Shown here: piece by piece, positions 46,666-55,415 of the stretch
How positions within the stretch are numbered: the first letter of the stretch is position 1
Layout of the letters: every line of letters begins with the position of its first letter
Source of the DNA: Veronia nyctiphanis
GTDB lineage: Bacteria; Pseudomonadota; Gammaproteobacteria; Enterobacterales; Vibrionaceae
Length of the DNA stretch: 64,000 bases
Assembly: GCF_004116385.1 (NCBI RefSeq)
Contig: NZ_PEIB01000004.1
Location: 62,001 to 126,000, forward strand
Reading direction: 5' to 3'
Notes under the pieces: model-generated
What the model was told of the DNA's origin: nothing
Databases searched by the model: none
Seen by the model: only the letters and a program-made list of their open reading frames with translations
Made by a program: the position numbers and the translations under genes

Positions 46666-47838
46666 ATGATAGAGCAAGACAAATGGCTAGCGGCCTCAAA
46701 GGCGGGTGACTGGAATCGGGTTTGTGAGGTGATAGCTTCTGACGTTAAGGACAAGCCTGTTAAAGAAAGAGCATCCACATTTTTGAAAGCTGCTCAATAC
46801 GCTCGCGAACACAAGGCTTGGCATGCTGCAATTCATTGTTATCGACTATTGGCTGATATAGAAACTGACGACGAAAAAATAGCCTTGGTTTACAGCTGGA
46901 TGAGCAGTTGTTTTGGTGAAAGTCGCGAGTTTAAAGAGGCTGAAAGCTATGGTCGGCAGTCATTGGCACTTCGCGATAGAGAGAGGGTTTCTCGCCGCAA
47001 AAACACCCGTCGTGTTGTCTCGTTTTCCTTGTATGGACAGAGTCCCAAATACTGTGAAACGGCCATTATCAATGCTGACGTGATGCCAGACATATACCCA
47101 GGCTGGGAAATGTGGGTATATCATGATGATTCTGTGCCTGACCATGTCTTAGAGCGCCTAAAACAGCGAGGCGTCGTCCTGATAAGTGCTTCAGTAGTGG
47201 AGGCTTCCCATATGCCGGGGACATTCTGGCGGTTTCTGGCTCTTGAATCTTTGGATGTCGACATGGTGATTTGCCGCGATGCTGACTCGATTGTTTGTGC
47301 GCGGGAGAAGTGTCTTGTCGATTCATGGTTGAAAAGCGATAAATCCTTTCACGTTATCCGTGATTGGTTTGGTCACACCGACTTGATATTGGCCGGTCTG
47401 TGGGGAGCGAGGCACGGTCTGCTGACCGGTGTTCGTGCCATGATCGACCGTTATTTGGTTGAAGTAGGTGACAAGTTACATTCCACACATGCTGATCAGT
47501 TCTTCCTTGCCGAGTATGTGTGGCCGAGAATTAAACACTCCTGCATGCATCATTCCAGCGTGATCACTGAGGTGCTGAACGCTAAATGGCCGGATAATGA
47601 ACCTCGTATGCTGGGCGACTTAGATGGTAATGATCAGCTTGGTTCATGGAAGACTAGCTCTTTAGCGATACCGGATATTGGTGATGCGATGATTGAGATC
47701 ATCTTCGATAACAAAGTGCTATGCCGTTATCGTCTCGATAGGGGTGCCGAATTGGTTCTACCCCGGCTCTACCGTGAGCGGCTACAAGAAGGGGTTTACT
47801 CTTTGAATATCGCGCCTGTCAGCCAAAAAGAGGTTTGA
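46666..47838 (+). CDS. TPR-like protein with glycosyltransferase-like domain
   Basis: A 390-residue cytoplasmic protein. Residues about 5-105 form two or three helical TPR-like hairpins (WLAASKAGDWNRVCEVI; AAIHCYRLLADIETDDEKI). From about 115, VVSFSLYGQSPKYCETAI...NADVMPDIYPGWEMWVYHD starts a GT-A-like fold, with CRDADSIV as a DxD-type metal site and HADQFFLAEYVWPRI later. This pattern is known from uncharacterised proteins annotated as glycosyltransferase-like. Sugar donor and acceptor are unknown. It is monocistronic and convergent with the next gene, stops one base apart. Confidence 0.6.
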   Translation: MIEQDKWLAASKAGDWNRVCEVIASDVKDKPVKERASTFLKAAQYAREHKAWHAAIHCYRLLADIETDDEKIALVYSWMSSCFGESREFKEAESYGRQSLALRDRERVSRRKNTRRVVSFSLYGQSPKYCETAIINADVMPDIYPGWEMWVYHDDSVPDHVLERLKQRGVVLISASVVEASHMPGTFWRFLALESLDVDMVICRDADSIVCAREKCLVDSWLKSDKSFHVIRDWFGHTDLILAGLWGARHGLLTGVRAMIDRYLVEVGDKLHSTHADQFFLAEYVWPRIKHSCMHHSSVITEVLNAKWPDNEPRMLGDLDGNDQLGSWKTSSLAIPDIGDAMIEIIFDNKVLCRYRLDRGAELVLPRLYRERLQEGVYSLNIAPVSQKEV

Positions 47839-47839
47839 G

Positions 47840-48385
47840 TCAGAAAGCGAACAGCAGATTAACGCCGGTGACGTGCATGTCTTGGTCGCCAACATAATAG
47901 CGGAAAAAGGGAGAGAGTCTTACGCCGCTGACATGCAGCCTCAAACCTACCTCAGGATAGAATTCAGTATCCCAGTCTTCAGCGTCACAGTAATCGATGG
48001 TTGCGGTATCCGGTTTGTGATATTCGCCATCGTTCTCTATGCAAGTAATTGATTCTCCAAAATACATAGCAGCACCAGCATAGCCAGAAATACCAAATTG
48101 CCCCGCAGCGTGGTAAAGCGGATCCCAAAAGAAGCCTATCGCCATGCCTGATGTGAACTCATCGTTGTTATGCGAGGCATTGAGGACTTTACTCAAACGG
48201 TAAGAGAATGCGCTTGATGGGTCATTGTACGAGATGTTGGCCTCAAGCCCGCCGCGCAACTCGCTATCATCATCAGAGGCACCACCAAATGCGCTTATGC
48301 CAACTTCAAGACCCGATGCTTGGGTATAGGCAAAGCAGGGGAATGCCAAGAAAGTGGCAAGGCATAGAGTAAGGCGGGCAGACAT
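47840..48385 (-). CDS. Putative outer-membrane beta-barrel protein
   Basis: From the chosen start, a 181-residue product with a signal peptide (MSARLTLCLATFLAFPCFAYTQA) and alternating hydrophobic strands such as SAFSYRLSKVL, SGYAGAAMYFGE and VRLSPFFRYYVG. It ends in aromatic Phe (NLLFAF), the classic outer-membrane signature. There are two internal Cys. No family is recognised. The open frame extends to 48490 but the start at 48385 fits the signal peptide. Confidence 0.6.
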   Translation of the reverse strand: MSARLTLCLATFLAFPCFAYTQASGLEVGISAFGGASDDDSELRGGLEANISYNDPSSAFSYRLSKVLNASHNNDEFTSGMAIGFFWDPLYHAAGQFGISGYAGAAMYFGESITCIENDGEYHKPDTATIDYCDAEDWDTEFYPEVGLRLHVSGVRLSPFFRYYVGDQDMHVTGVNLLFAF

Positions 48386-48751
48386 ATCTTCGAATCCAAC
48401 ATCATAAAAAGAGCAGGTTGACACTTTTCTTTCATGGTTTCGCTGTTTGTGTTCAAACTCGGGAAGGAGTGCGCACTTTTCTCCCAACATTATAGGGAGA
48501 TCACTTCGAGCCTTTCGCGGTGCGATACACCAGAAAAACCGTATGTTCGACTAAAAAACGTTACGAAATATTTCGTTTTAAATTGGTTTTATAAACAATC
48601 AATTAAATTAGTGTCACCTTATTAAAATTACCGCACAGGCCGTATTTGTCTCACTAACGACACGATCACTTATTGCAGTACTCTAACTCCTTGGCTAAGC
48701 TTGTGACCGACTAATCAGTCGGTTTTCGTTTCGGATAGGGAGAGAAAAGAG
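48386..48751. other. Intergenic regulatory region before aldehyde dehydrogenase
   Basis: About 365 bases holding the promoter of the outer-membrane protein on the left and that of the dehydrogenase-tetR operon on the right, with the palindrome at 48706-48723. No further gene is visible. Confidence 0.5.
48706..48723. promoter_or_regulatory. TetR-type operator of the aldehyde dehydrogenase-tetR operon
   Basis: ACCGACTAATCAGTCGGT is a perfect 18-bp palindrome with 7-base arms, 28 bases ahead of the dehydrogenase ATG. ACCGAC/GTCGGT arms are typical of operators bound by TetR-family proteins of the AcrR/FadR-like kind. The operon's own last gene encodes a TetR regulator, so feedback control is likely. 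Confidence 0.65.
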
Positions 48752-50210
48752 ATGAGTGTTCAAGCGCAGGAAGAATTTGGTTCTGTTGATGCAGCAAATA
48801 CAGTGAAAGATCCAAAAACTGAATTAATGGAATTTCTGACAGCCCAAAAAGAGAGCTTTTCGAATAATCCGTATCCTGAAGCTGACGAAAGGATTAGATC
48901 TCTCAAAGCGCTTAAAGCGGCTATCTTGAAGCATGAAGATGCGTTTACTGCTGCAGTGAGTGACGACTTTGGCTACCGAAGTGCAGATGACACGCGCCGT
49001 GCGGAGATATTGACAACCATACACAGCATCAACTTCTGTATCAGCAATTTGAAGAAGTGGATGAAGCCAAGCAGACGATTCTCAGGCCTATTGTTTTTGC
49101 CAGCGACAACTAAAGTTCAATATCAGCCACTGGGTGTTGTTGGAATTATTGTGCCGTGGAACTTCCCTATGTCCCTGTCACTGGCTCCTTTAGCTTATGC
49201 ATTGGCCGCAGGCAACCGCGCAATGATCAAAATGTCTGAATTCACACCGAAAACGAATGAAGTCACTCGTCAGATTTGTGCTGAAGTCTTCAGTGAGAAT
49301 GAGGTGGCTATTTTGGAAGGTGAAGCGGATGTCGCTGCCGCATTTTCGTCTCTACCGTTTGATCACTTGCTGTTTACAGGTTCGACGGTGGTAGGTAAGC
49401 ATGTTATGCGTGCCGCTGCCGAAAACCTCACTCCGGTCACACTGGAACTGGGCGGAAAATCACCTGCGATCATCGCACCAGATATGGATATTGATACTGC
49501 TGTAAATCGTCTTATCTACGGTAAATGTATGAATGCAGGGCAAATTTGTATCGCTCCCGACTATGTGCTTTGCCCGGAAGATAAAATCGATACCTTTGTT
49601 GAAGCCTACAAAAAACGCTTCAAAAAAAATGTATAAGAACCAAAGTAGCAAGGACTACACCAGTGTCATTTCTGACAGACATTTCGACCGCCTGAAAAGT
49701 ATGTTGAAAGAAGCAGAGGCCGCAGGTGCCAAAATTCACAGCGCATCTGATGAGCCAGTACCAACCACAGGCCGTAAAATGGCGACGCAGTTGGTAACAG
49801 ATGTGACGGATGATATGGAAGTGATGAAGTCAGAAATTTTCGGACCGATTCTACCAATTGTTGGATATAAAGATATTAGCGATGCGGTTCATTATGTAAA
49901 ATCGCACGACAGACCTTTGTCACTCTATCTGATGAGCTTTGACGATAAAACTCAGGATAGTGTGCTCAAACAGACACACTCTGGTGGTGCGAGCATCAAC
50001 GAGACGATATTCCAGTTTGCTATCGACTCTGCGCCATTCGGTGGTATTGGTCCTTCTGGGATGGGTAACTATCATGGCAAGGAAGGTTTCATCACTTTCA
50101 GCCATGCTAAAACCATACTGAAACGCGGCCGTATCAACACTACACCGTTGTTGAGCCCACCTTATGGTAACTGGTTACAAAACCTTGTTCTGAAAATATT
50201 TATTCGCTAG
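48752..50210 (+). CDS. Aldehyde dehydrogenase, coniferyl-aldehyde-dehydrogenase type (frameshifted here)
   Basis: It oxidises an aldehyde to an acid with NAD(P)+. Motifs: GVVGIIVPWNFPMSLSLAPL (cofactor-binding), FTGSTVVGKHVM, ELGGKSP (catalytic Glu) and NAGQICIAPDYVL with the catalytic Cys. The C-terminus has SEIFGPILPIVGY and PFGGIGPSGMGNYHG. The frame breaks in an A8 run at 49622-49629: removing one A (or adding two) gives RFKKMYKNQSSKDYTSV and a protein of about 486 residues. Unlike the other breaks this is a gain or a double loss. The pattern fits the calB-like group. The operon also holds a tetR gene, 7 bases downstream. Confidence 0.82.
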
Positions 50211-50217
50211 TAGGCAT

Positions 50218-50819
50218 ATGGCAAAAGATAAAAAACAAGCCATTTTAGATTCAGCCCTGACCTTGTTTGTGACACAGGGCTATCATGCAACGTCCACAGC
50301 AACGCTGGCCAAAACGGCTGGTGTTGCGACGGGGACACTCTTTCACCACTTCCCCAATAAAGAAGCCGTATTACAGGCGCTTTACCTGCAAGTTAAATCA
50401 GAATTCGCTGACTTAATGAAAACAGCGCTTTTAGGTAAAGACCTAAGGCACACGTTTTCTGACCTTTGGTGTTTGGGCATCAACTGGGCACTTAAAAACT
50501 CGGAAAAGGCGCAGTTTTTTCAGCAATATTGCATGTCTCCAGACCTTGATGCCACAGAGCGTGAAAAGGTGTTGCTTGAGGTATTCGGTTTTCTGGCCGA
50601 GATGGTGATCAAAGGGCAAGCTGTGGGTCTGTTCCACAATTACCCGCTAATACTGATGATGGAAACCTGCTACGGACAGTTCCTCGCATCAACCGTTATT
50701 TTATGGACCATCCAGAACGTTGGCAGGAACAGGAATATCGAGACAGTAGTTTTGCAATGGCGTGGGGGGCAATGAGCAAAGAGCCCGTTCATGTTTCTTC
50801 GACTACTGCCGTGAACTGA
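50218..50819 (+). CDS. TetR/AcrR family transcriptional regulator (C-terminal frameshift here)
   Basis: The N-terminal HTH domain is standard: KKQAILDSALTLFVTQGYHATSTATLAKTAGVATGTLFHHFPNKEAV (residues 4-50). The ligand domain is variable. The visible frame ends at 50775, but one base added to TT at about 50696 gives TVYFMDHPERWQEQEYRDSS and a stop at 50817-50819, about 200 residues. This tail is the usual ending for a group of TetR regulators. It is last in the aldehyde dehydrogenase operon and likely binds the palindrome at 48706-48723. Its ligand is probably an aldehyde or acid. Confidence 0.8.
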
Positions 50820-50839
50820 CAGTAATCGATGTGAGAAAC

Positions 50840-50864
50840 AGCCGGGGTTATCTCCGGCTTTTTT
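50840..50864 (+). terminator. Terminator after tetR
   Basis: AGCCGG and CCGGCT pair with an 8-base loop and are followed by five T residues, 21 bases past the restored stop. Confidence 0.75.
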
Positions 50865-50945
50865 CATTTTTTGGCACCTTCTTTGAGCGATCATGAAAAG
50901 GACGTTGCGCTTGTGGGGTGACCTGGAATTAAATGGATTTAGCCA

Positions 50946-52040
50946 CTAGTGCTTCAGTCTTACAGGAATACGGCGTGGCCCAAACGCGCCGTTCATTTTC
51001 TGAAAACGTCCTGCTATTTCTGAGTGGCAATGGTTACAGTGACCAGTGTCATCAATCTCATACTGGCCAATTTTGTACCAATCTCTTTCTATTAGTCGCT
51101 CACCACATGAGGGGCAATATGTGCTGCTAGCCGCGGTATGGTGAACGTTTCCGACATAGACAAAGTTGAGGCCGTTTCTCAGTGCAATGTCTCTGGCTCT
51201 CAGTAGTGTTGACGCTGGTGTTCTGGTTTTATCCAGCATTTTGAAGTCAGGGTGGAAGGCGCTGAAGTGCAGCGGTACATCTGTCCCTAAATTATCGGCG
51301 ATCCAGCCAGTCATCTCATCCAGTTCTTGGTCGCTGTCGTTTTCATCTGGAATCAACAAGGTCGTGATTTCAAACCACACATCGGTTTCGTGCTTTAGGT
51401 ACTTCAATGTCTCCAGTACAGGTGCAAGTTCACCCATGCAGACTTTCTTGTAAAACCATTCAGAGAATGCTTTTAGGTCGATGTTTGCAGCATCCATGAC
51501 CGAATAGAACTTCTCTCTCGGGGCGTCGCAGATATAACCGGCGCTGACCGCCACCGAGTTCAACCCTGCTTCTTTGCAAGCTATCGCCGTATCCACCGCG
51601 TACTCCAAAAAAATCACCGGGTCGTTATACGTGAAAGCAATGCTTTGGCAGCCATGTGTGCTGGCGGCAGAGGCAATTCTCTCTGGTGACGCTTGGTCGG
51701 CCAGTGTGTCCATCTGGCGTGATTTACTGATTGACCAGTTTTGGCAAAATTTACAACCAAGGTTACAGCCAGCGGTGCCGAAAGAGAGCACTGACGAGCC
51801 AGGGTAAAAGTGATTCAGGGGTTTCTTTTCAATTGGGTCAATGCAGAAGCCGCTGGAACGGCCATAGGTGGTTAAAACAATTTCCCCATCTTGCGCCTGA
51901 CGGACGAAACAGGCACCACGCTTACCATCGCGAAGCGCGCATTGACGAGGGCAGACATCGCAAACGACCCGACCGTCATCCAATTGATGCCAGTATTGCG
52001 TCGGATACGCGTTGTGGTCGGCGTGATTATTCTCTTTCAT
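50946..52040 (-). CDS. amrS: AmmeMemoRadiSam system radical SAM enzyme
   Basis: A 364-residue radical SAM protein. The cluster motif CxxxCxxC is CNLGCKFC, within FGTAGCNLGCKFCQNWSIS. The N-terminus has CDVCPRQCALRDGKRGAC, a second set of Cys, and the C-terminus has YCPSCGERLIERD plus CNHCH, probably further metal sites. This is the standard layout of the enzyme in the AmmeMemoRadiSam system. Substrate and product are not known. The start at 52040 follows GAGG; the open frame runs to 52061. It is divergent from the Memo and AMMECR1 genes. Confidence 0.9.
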   Translation of the reverse strand: MKENNHADHNAYPTQYWHQLDDGRVVCDVCPRQCALRDGKRGACFVRQAQDGEIVLTTYGRSSGFCIDPIEKKPLNHFYPGSSVLSFGTAGCNLGCKFCQNWSISKSRQMDTLADQASPERIASAASTHGCQSIAFTYNDPVIFLEYAVDTAIACKEAGLNSVAVSAGYICDAPREKFYSVMDAANIDLKAFSEWFYKKVCMGELAPVLETLKYLKHETDVWFEITTLLIPDENDSDQELDEMTGWIADNLGTDVPLHFSAFHPDFKMLDKTRTPASTLLRARDIALRNGLNFVYVGNVHHTAASSTYCPSCGERLIERDWYKIGQYEIDDTGHCNHCHSEIAGRFQKMNGAFGPRRIPVRLKH

Positions 52041-52189
52041 TGGAGGCCTCAGCTTCTCCATTCAGCCCGACTGTTATCTATACTTTCATTGTCAGCCTGT
52101 ATCAAGCCAGCCAGTCGGCGGGCCAGCACTTAGCTTACCCTTAGAGTGTAGTCAGCGAGGTGAGCTGTACAGTTTAAACAGGCAGGAAA

Positions 52190-52220
52190 ACGACAATGAG
52201 TATTGAAGGAGTATTGTCGT
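52190..52220 (+). promoter_or_regulatory. Inverted repeat ACGACAAT-N15-ATTGTCGT around amrB ribosome site
   Basis: Perfect 8-base arms flank a 15-base loop that contains GAAGGAG, the ribosome site of amrB, which starts at 52222. As RNA it would form a hairpin with the Shine-Dalgarno in the loop. As DNA it could be an operator. Either way it is well placed to control amrB. Confidence 0.45.
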
Positions 52221-52221
52221 C

Positions 52222-53004
52222 ATGAACATACGAGCCCCGGCGGTTGCTGGTCGATTTTACGATAACTCGCCCGAACGACTCGAAAGCCAGTTATCTGACT
52301 GGCTGTCATCACCGCAAGATCCTATGCCAGTCAAAGCCCTCATTGTTCCGCATGCGGGCTATGTCTACTCAGGCAAAGTTGCTGCTGACGCCTATCAATA
52401 CCTCAGGCCAATATCGGATAAATTCAAAAAAGTGATATTAGTTGGCCCCAGTCATCGATACGGTTTTGATGGAGTGGCAATACCGGCAGCAGACTTCTTT
52501 GCGACCCCGCTGGGTAATATTGAAATTGACAGAGAACTTTCATACGCACTGAGTCAAAACGCGCTGGTGGCGGTGACTGATCAAGTGCATGCGCCGGAAC
52601 ACTCCCTGGAAGTGCAATTACCGTTTCTTCAAGCGTCGCTCGATTCCTTCACGCTATTGCCAATTGTGTATTCGAAAGTGACGTCTCAGGTATTGGCTGA
52701 ATTGATTGAGACTGTGTGGCGAGATGATGAAACGCTGTTGGTGATCAGTTCCGATCTTAGTCATTACCATACCTATGATGAGGCCTGTGAAATTGACAAA
52801 GATACCTGTCAGCGCATTGCAAACTTCGACATGACGCTTGAGCCTCATCAGGCATGCGGTGCGACAGGCATTAACGCAGTGTTGAATCTTGCCAGAGCGC
52901 GAGGTTATTCATTGACTGAAATCGACTATAGAAACTCCGGTGACACCGGCGGTAATAAAGAAAGGGTGGTGGGCTATGTCAGTTACCTTATCTCCGCAGT
53001 ATGA
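52222..53004 (+). CDS. amrB: AmmeMemoRadiSam system protein B (Memo family)
   Basis: A 260-residue Memo/MEMO1-fold protein related to class III extradiol dioxygenases. Motifs: RAPAVAGRFYDNSPERL at the start, ALIVPHAGYVYSG (first His), ILVGPSHRYGFDGVAIP (second His), HAPEHSLEVQLPFL (third His plus Cys-less site), SSDLSHYHTYDEA and GATGINAVLNLA. It ends 29 bases inside the next gene, so the two are translationally coupled. The human homologue is reported as an oxidase or copper-binding protein; the bacterial role is unknown. Confidence 0.92.
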   Translation: MNIRAPAVAGRFYDNSPERLESQLSDWLSSPQDPMPVKALIVPHAGYVYSGKVAADAYQYLRPISDKFKKVILVGPSHRYGFDGVAIPAADFFATPLGNIEIDRELSYALSQNALVAVTDQVHAPEHSLEVQLPFLQASLDSFTLLPIVYSKVTSQVLAELIETVWRDDETLLVISSDLSHYHTYDEACEIDKDTCQRIANFDMTLEPHQACGATGINAVLNLARARGYSLTEIDYRNSGDTGGNKERVVGYVSYLISAV

Positions 53005-53566
53005 AGAGCATGAACTTGGCGAGCTATTGGGTATTGTCCGGACTGTGCTAACTCGCCACTTCAACAATGATCCCTTAGCGTTGCCTGAGCCTGAAGCTTA
53101 CAGTGAAAAACTTCATAAGCCTGCAGGCTGTTTTGTTACGCTCGAAGTTAATCATCAATTACAGGGCTGTATTGGTGCGATTAGCAGCCCAATGCCATTG
53201 ATTCATGAGGTACACAACAAGACATTGGCGGCCGCGTTTCAGGACCGACGTTTTACGCCATTGACGGCCCAGCAGCTGGATGATTTATCGATTGAAGTGT
53301 CGGTACTTTCCGAACCTCAGTTATTAGAGGTTGAGAGCGAACAAGCTTGCCTCGACTTCCTTGAAGAGAACAAAGTAGGGGTCATTCTCTCTTGCAATCA
53401 CCGCCGCGCGGTCTTTTTACCGCAAGTGTGGGAGAAATTACCTGTGCCTTTTGATTTCATTCGTGCCTTGAAACGAAAAGGGGGAATGGATGAGGCTGAT
53501 TGGCCTTCTGACATGCGGGTTGATGTGTTTTCTGTCGACAGCCTAAAACAAGGCTTTCGTGACTGA
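52976..53566 (+). CDS. amrA: AmmeMemoRadiSam system protein A (AMMECR1 family)
   Basis: A 196-residue AMMECR1-fold protein with the signature AGCFVTLEVNHQLQGCIGAI (LRGCIG-type motif, a strongly conserved hexapeptide) and a central IEVSVLSEPQLL. The end reads VFLPQVWEKLPVPFDFIRALKRKGG. The start is placed at 52976 (MSVTLSPQ) because the upstream part of the open frame is Memo coding in another frame. It overlaps amrB by 29 bases. It may be the catalytic partner or substrate-holding part of the system. Confidence 0.9.
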   Translation: MSVTLSPQYEEHELGELLGIVRTVLTRHFNNDPLALPEPEAYSEKLHKPAGCFVTLEVNHQLQGCIGAISSPMPLIHEVHNKTLAAAFQDRRFTPLTAQQLDDLSIEVSVLSEPQLLEVESEQACLDFLEENKVGVILSCNHRRAVFLPQVWEKLPVPFDFIRALKRKGGMDEADWPSDMRVDVFSVDSLKQGFRD

Positions 53567-53661
53567 ACTGCGTGGCCTCTCGCAACTGGAAAGGGGACTT
53601 CTCATGTCATAAATGTTATTTCGTTAGACTGCGAGTCGTTTACACGCAGCCGAGAAATAAC

Positions 53662-54300
53662 ATGCAGAAATACAAAGCCTTCTTTTTCGATCTCGATGGA
53701 ACCCTAGTTAACTCTGAACCGCTTAAAGGTGAAGCGATCGCAAGAGCGTGCAGAGAGCTGGGTGCAGAATCAGACGTTGAATATTACAAGGCAGTAATGG
53801 GACAGGACTGGCCGACAGTCACTGGCCATTTTTTCAAACTCGGTAACATTACGCCGACCATGGACGCCTTCAATACTCATTTCAGAAAACACTATGAAAA
53901 CCTGCTGTCTGAAAATCTAAACCTCAACCCCGGCGTCGATGTCTTTATCCGACAAGCCAAGACCGAAGGTAAACGCTGTGCGGTAGTGAGTTCTGCGGCT
54001 GCTTGGATGGTTGAGAACATTCTTTCACAATTGAATCTCAAAGGTTGCTTTGACCTTATCATCAGCAATGAAGATGTTTCCCGCCATAAACCTGATCCAG
54101 AAGCCTATCTCGTCGCGCTTGAAAAATTTGACCTATCGCCCCAAGAAGCCCTGATTTTTGAGGATTCGAGTGCAGGAATTGAAGCGGGTAAGCGTTCGGG
54201 CTGTGACGTGATTGCGATTCGTCATGACTTTAACATTGAAAATGATATGACTAACGCTGACAGTACTATCAATAGTTTTGATGAGCTATCAATGGCTTAA
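53662..54300 (+). CDS. HAD superfamily hydrolase (beta-phosphoglucomutase/phosphatase-like)
   Basis: A 212-residue HAD protein with all four motifs: AFFFDLDGTLVNSEPL (nucleophile Asp and acid Asp), CAVVSSAA, the Lys in RHKPDPEAYL and IFEDSSAGIEAG (acidic pair). The cap is of the helical C1 type, as in phosphoglycolate phosphatases and beta-phosphoglucomutases. The phosphate donor is unknown. The start at 53662 has no strong ribosome site but matches the domain start. The preceding open frame to 53572 is discarded. Confidence 0.82.
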   Translation: MQKYKAFFFDLDGTLVNSEPLKGEAIARACRELGAESDVEYYKAVMGQDWPTVTGHFFKLGNITPTMDAFNTHFRKHYENLLSENLNLNPGVDVFIRQAKTEGKRCAVVSSAAAWMVENILSQLNLKGCFDLIISNEDVSRHKPDPEAYLVALEKFDLSPQEALIFEDSSAGIEAGKRSGCDVIAIRHDFNIENDMTNADSTINSFDELSMA

Positions 54301-54435
54301 CCCATAAAATCAGCGTTATCGCTAGCTGGGTGTTTAACTTTGTGGCGCGTCGCATTGGTCACTCAGCCAAGTTTTAAAGGTAATTTACTGTATTTATATA
54401 CAGCCAAACCAATAACAACGAAGCTGGAAGTACTG

Positions 54436-55323
54436 ATGATATTAGATTTTGTTAACAAGGGCTGGAAGTATCACGACCAAGAGTCTGAGCGGCTGTCGGG
54501 CGAGTTGGAATCTCTCGATCTTTCTTCGCTGACATCAGAGGATCTTACACCGCTATTGGCACTGTCAAACCACACCATGGGCGAGCATCGAAATGAATGG
54601 GAGCGTGCGTATGCGTTTGCGCAAAAAGCCGTTTCGTCGTTTGACGCAGATGAACTTTCATCTCGTCAGCACAGCAAGCTTGCTGTCGCGGCCTTTATGT
54701 CTGGCGATGTTGCTAAGGGGCATTTCGAAGAAGCGCAAGCGGTTGTCAAAGCAGGCGATGAAGGTCTGGCTGCGGTCGTTGAGATAAAAGTGGCGATGTC
54801 AGCAGCTCTAATTGCTGTGGGCCAGATAGACGATGCTCTGCATCTATTTAACGCAGCCTCAACCTTGTCTTCCTCGTTGACGGAAAAGCACTTTGCAGAC
54901 AGAGCCATCGCAATCTCGGCCAACAACCTGGCGAGTGACCTGCTGAGAGTTTCTCCCAGAACTGATGCGCACGATGAGCTTATAACAGCCGCAGCGACCT
55001 TGTCACTGGCAGCATGGCGTAAGTGCGGTACATGGATTAATGCTGTACGTGGTCTCTATTTGCTTCAGTATGTCGAAAACGAGCGTGGTCGTTTCGCGCT
55101 AACCGTTGACCATGGCCTTGAAGCTATCGCAGTGTTGGATAAAAACGGCGGCGATGATATCGAAGAGGCATTTATCCGCCTTGAGCTTGCAAGAGCTCTA
55201 CACCATCTGGGTGAAAATGAACGCTCAACGAGTGATTTAAACCGTGCTGATGACCTGAGCCAAACGTGGGAAGACAAAAGCCTTGTTGAGTGGTATCAGA
55301 ACGAGCGCTCGAAATACTTCTGA
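54436..55323 (+). CDS. TPR-like helical repeat protein
   Basis: A 295-residue alpha-helical protein: a succession of helix pairs (WERAYAFAQKAVSSFD; GHFEEAQAVVKAGDEGLAAVV; IDDALHLFNAASTLSSS; RFALTVDHGLEAIAVLD; ALHHLGENERSTSDLNRADDL). These are tetratricopeptide-like repeats, so protein binding is the probable role. No catalytic motif is seen. The ATG at 54436 follows GGAAG; the open frame runs back to 54340. It ends next to a bidirectional terminator shared with punC. Confidence 0.6.
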   Translation: MILDFVNKGWKYHDQESERLSGELESLDLSSLTSEDLTPLLALSNHTMGEHRNEWERAYAFAQKAVSSFDADELSSRQHSKLAVAAFMSGDVAKGHFEEAQAVVKAGDEGLAAVVEIKVAMSAALIAVGQIDDALHLFNAASTLSSSLTEKHFADRAIAISANNLASDLLRVSPRTDAHDELITAAATLSLAAWRKCGTWINAVRGLYLLQYVENERGRFALTVDHGLEAIAVLDKNGGDDIEEAFIRLELARALHHLGENERSTSDLNRADDLSQTWEDKSLVEWYQNERSKYF

Positions 55324-55371
55324 TTGGCTGTAAGCATTCAGTACATAAGACAAGCAATGTATTTACCCAAT

Positions 55372-55398
55372 AAAAAAGAGCCGTCAGGCTCCTTTTTT
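55372..55398. terminator. Bidirectional terminator between TPR-like gene and punC
   Basis: GAGCC-GTCA-GGCTC with an A tract on the left and CTTTTTT on the right makes an intrinsic terminator usable from both sides, between convergent genes. Confidence 0.85.
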
Positions 55399-55415
55399 CA
55401 GTTCTTGTCAGCTCA

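Noticed and set aside
49622-49629. Programmed frameshift on A8 in the aldehyde dehydrogenase gene
   Set aside because: An A8 run could slip, but aldehyde dehydrogenases are not known to use this, and the window has many other single-base errors.
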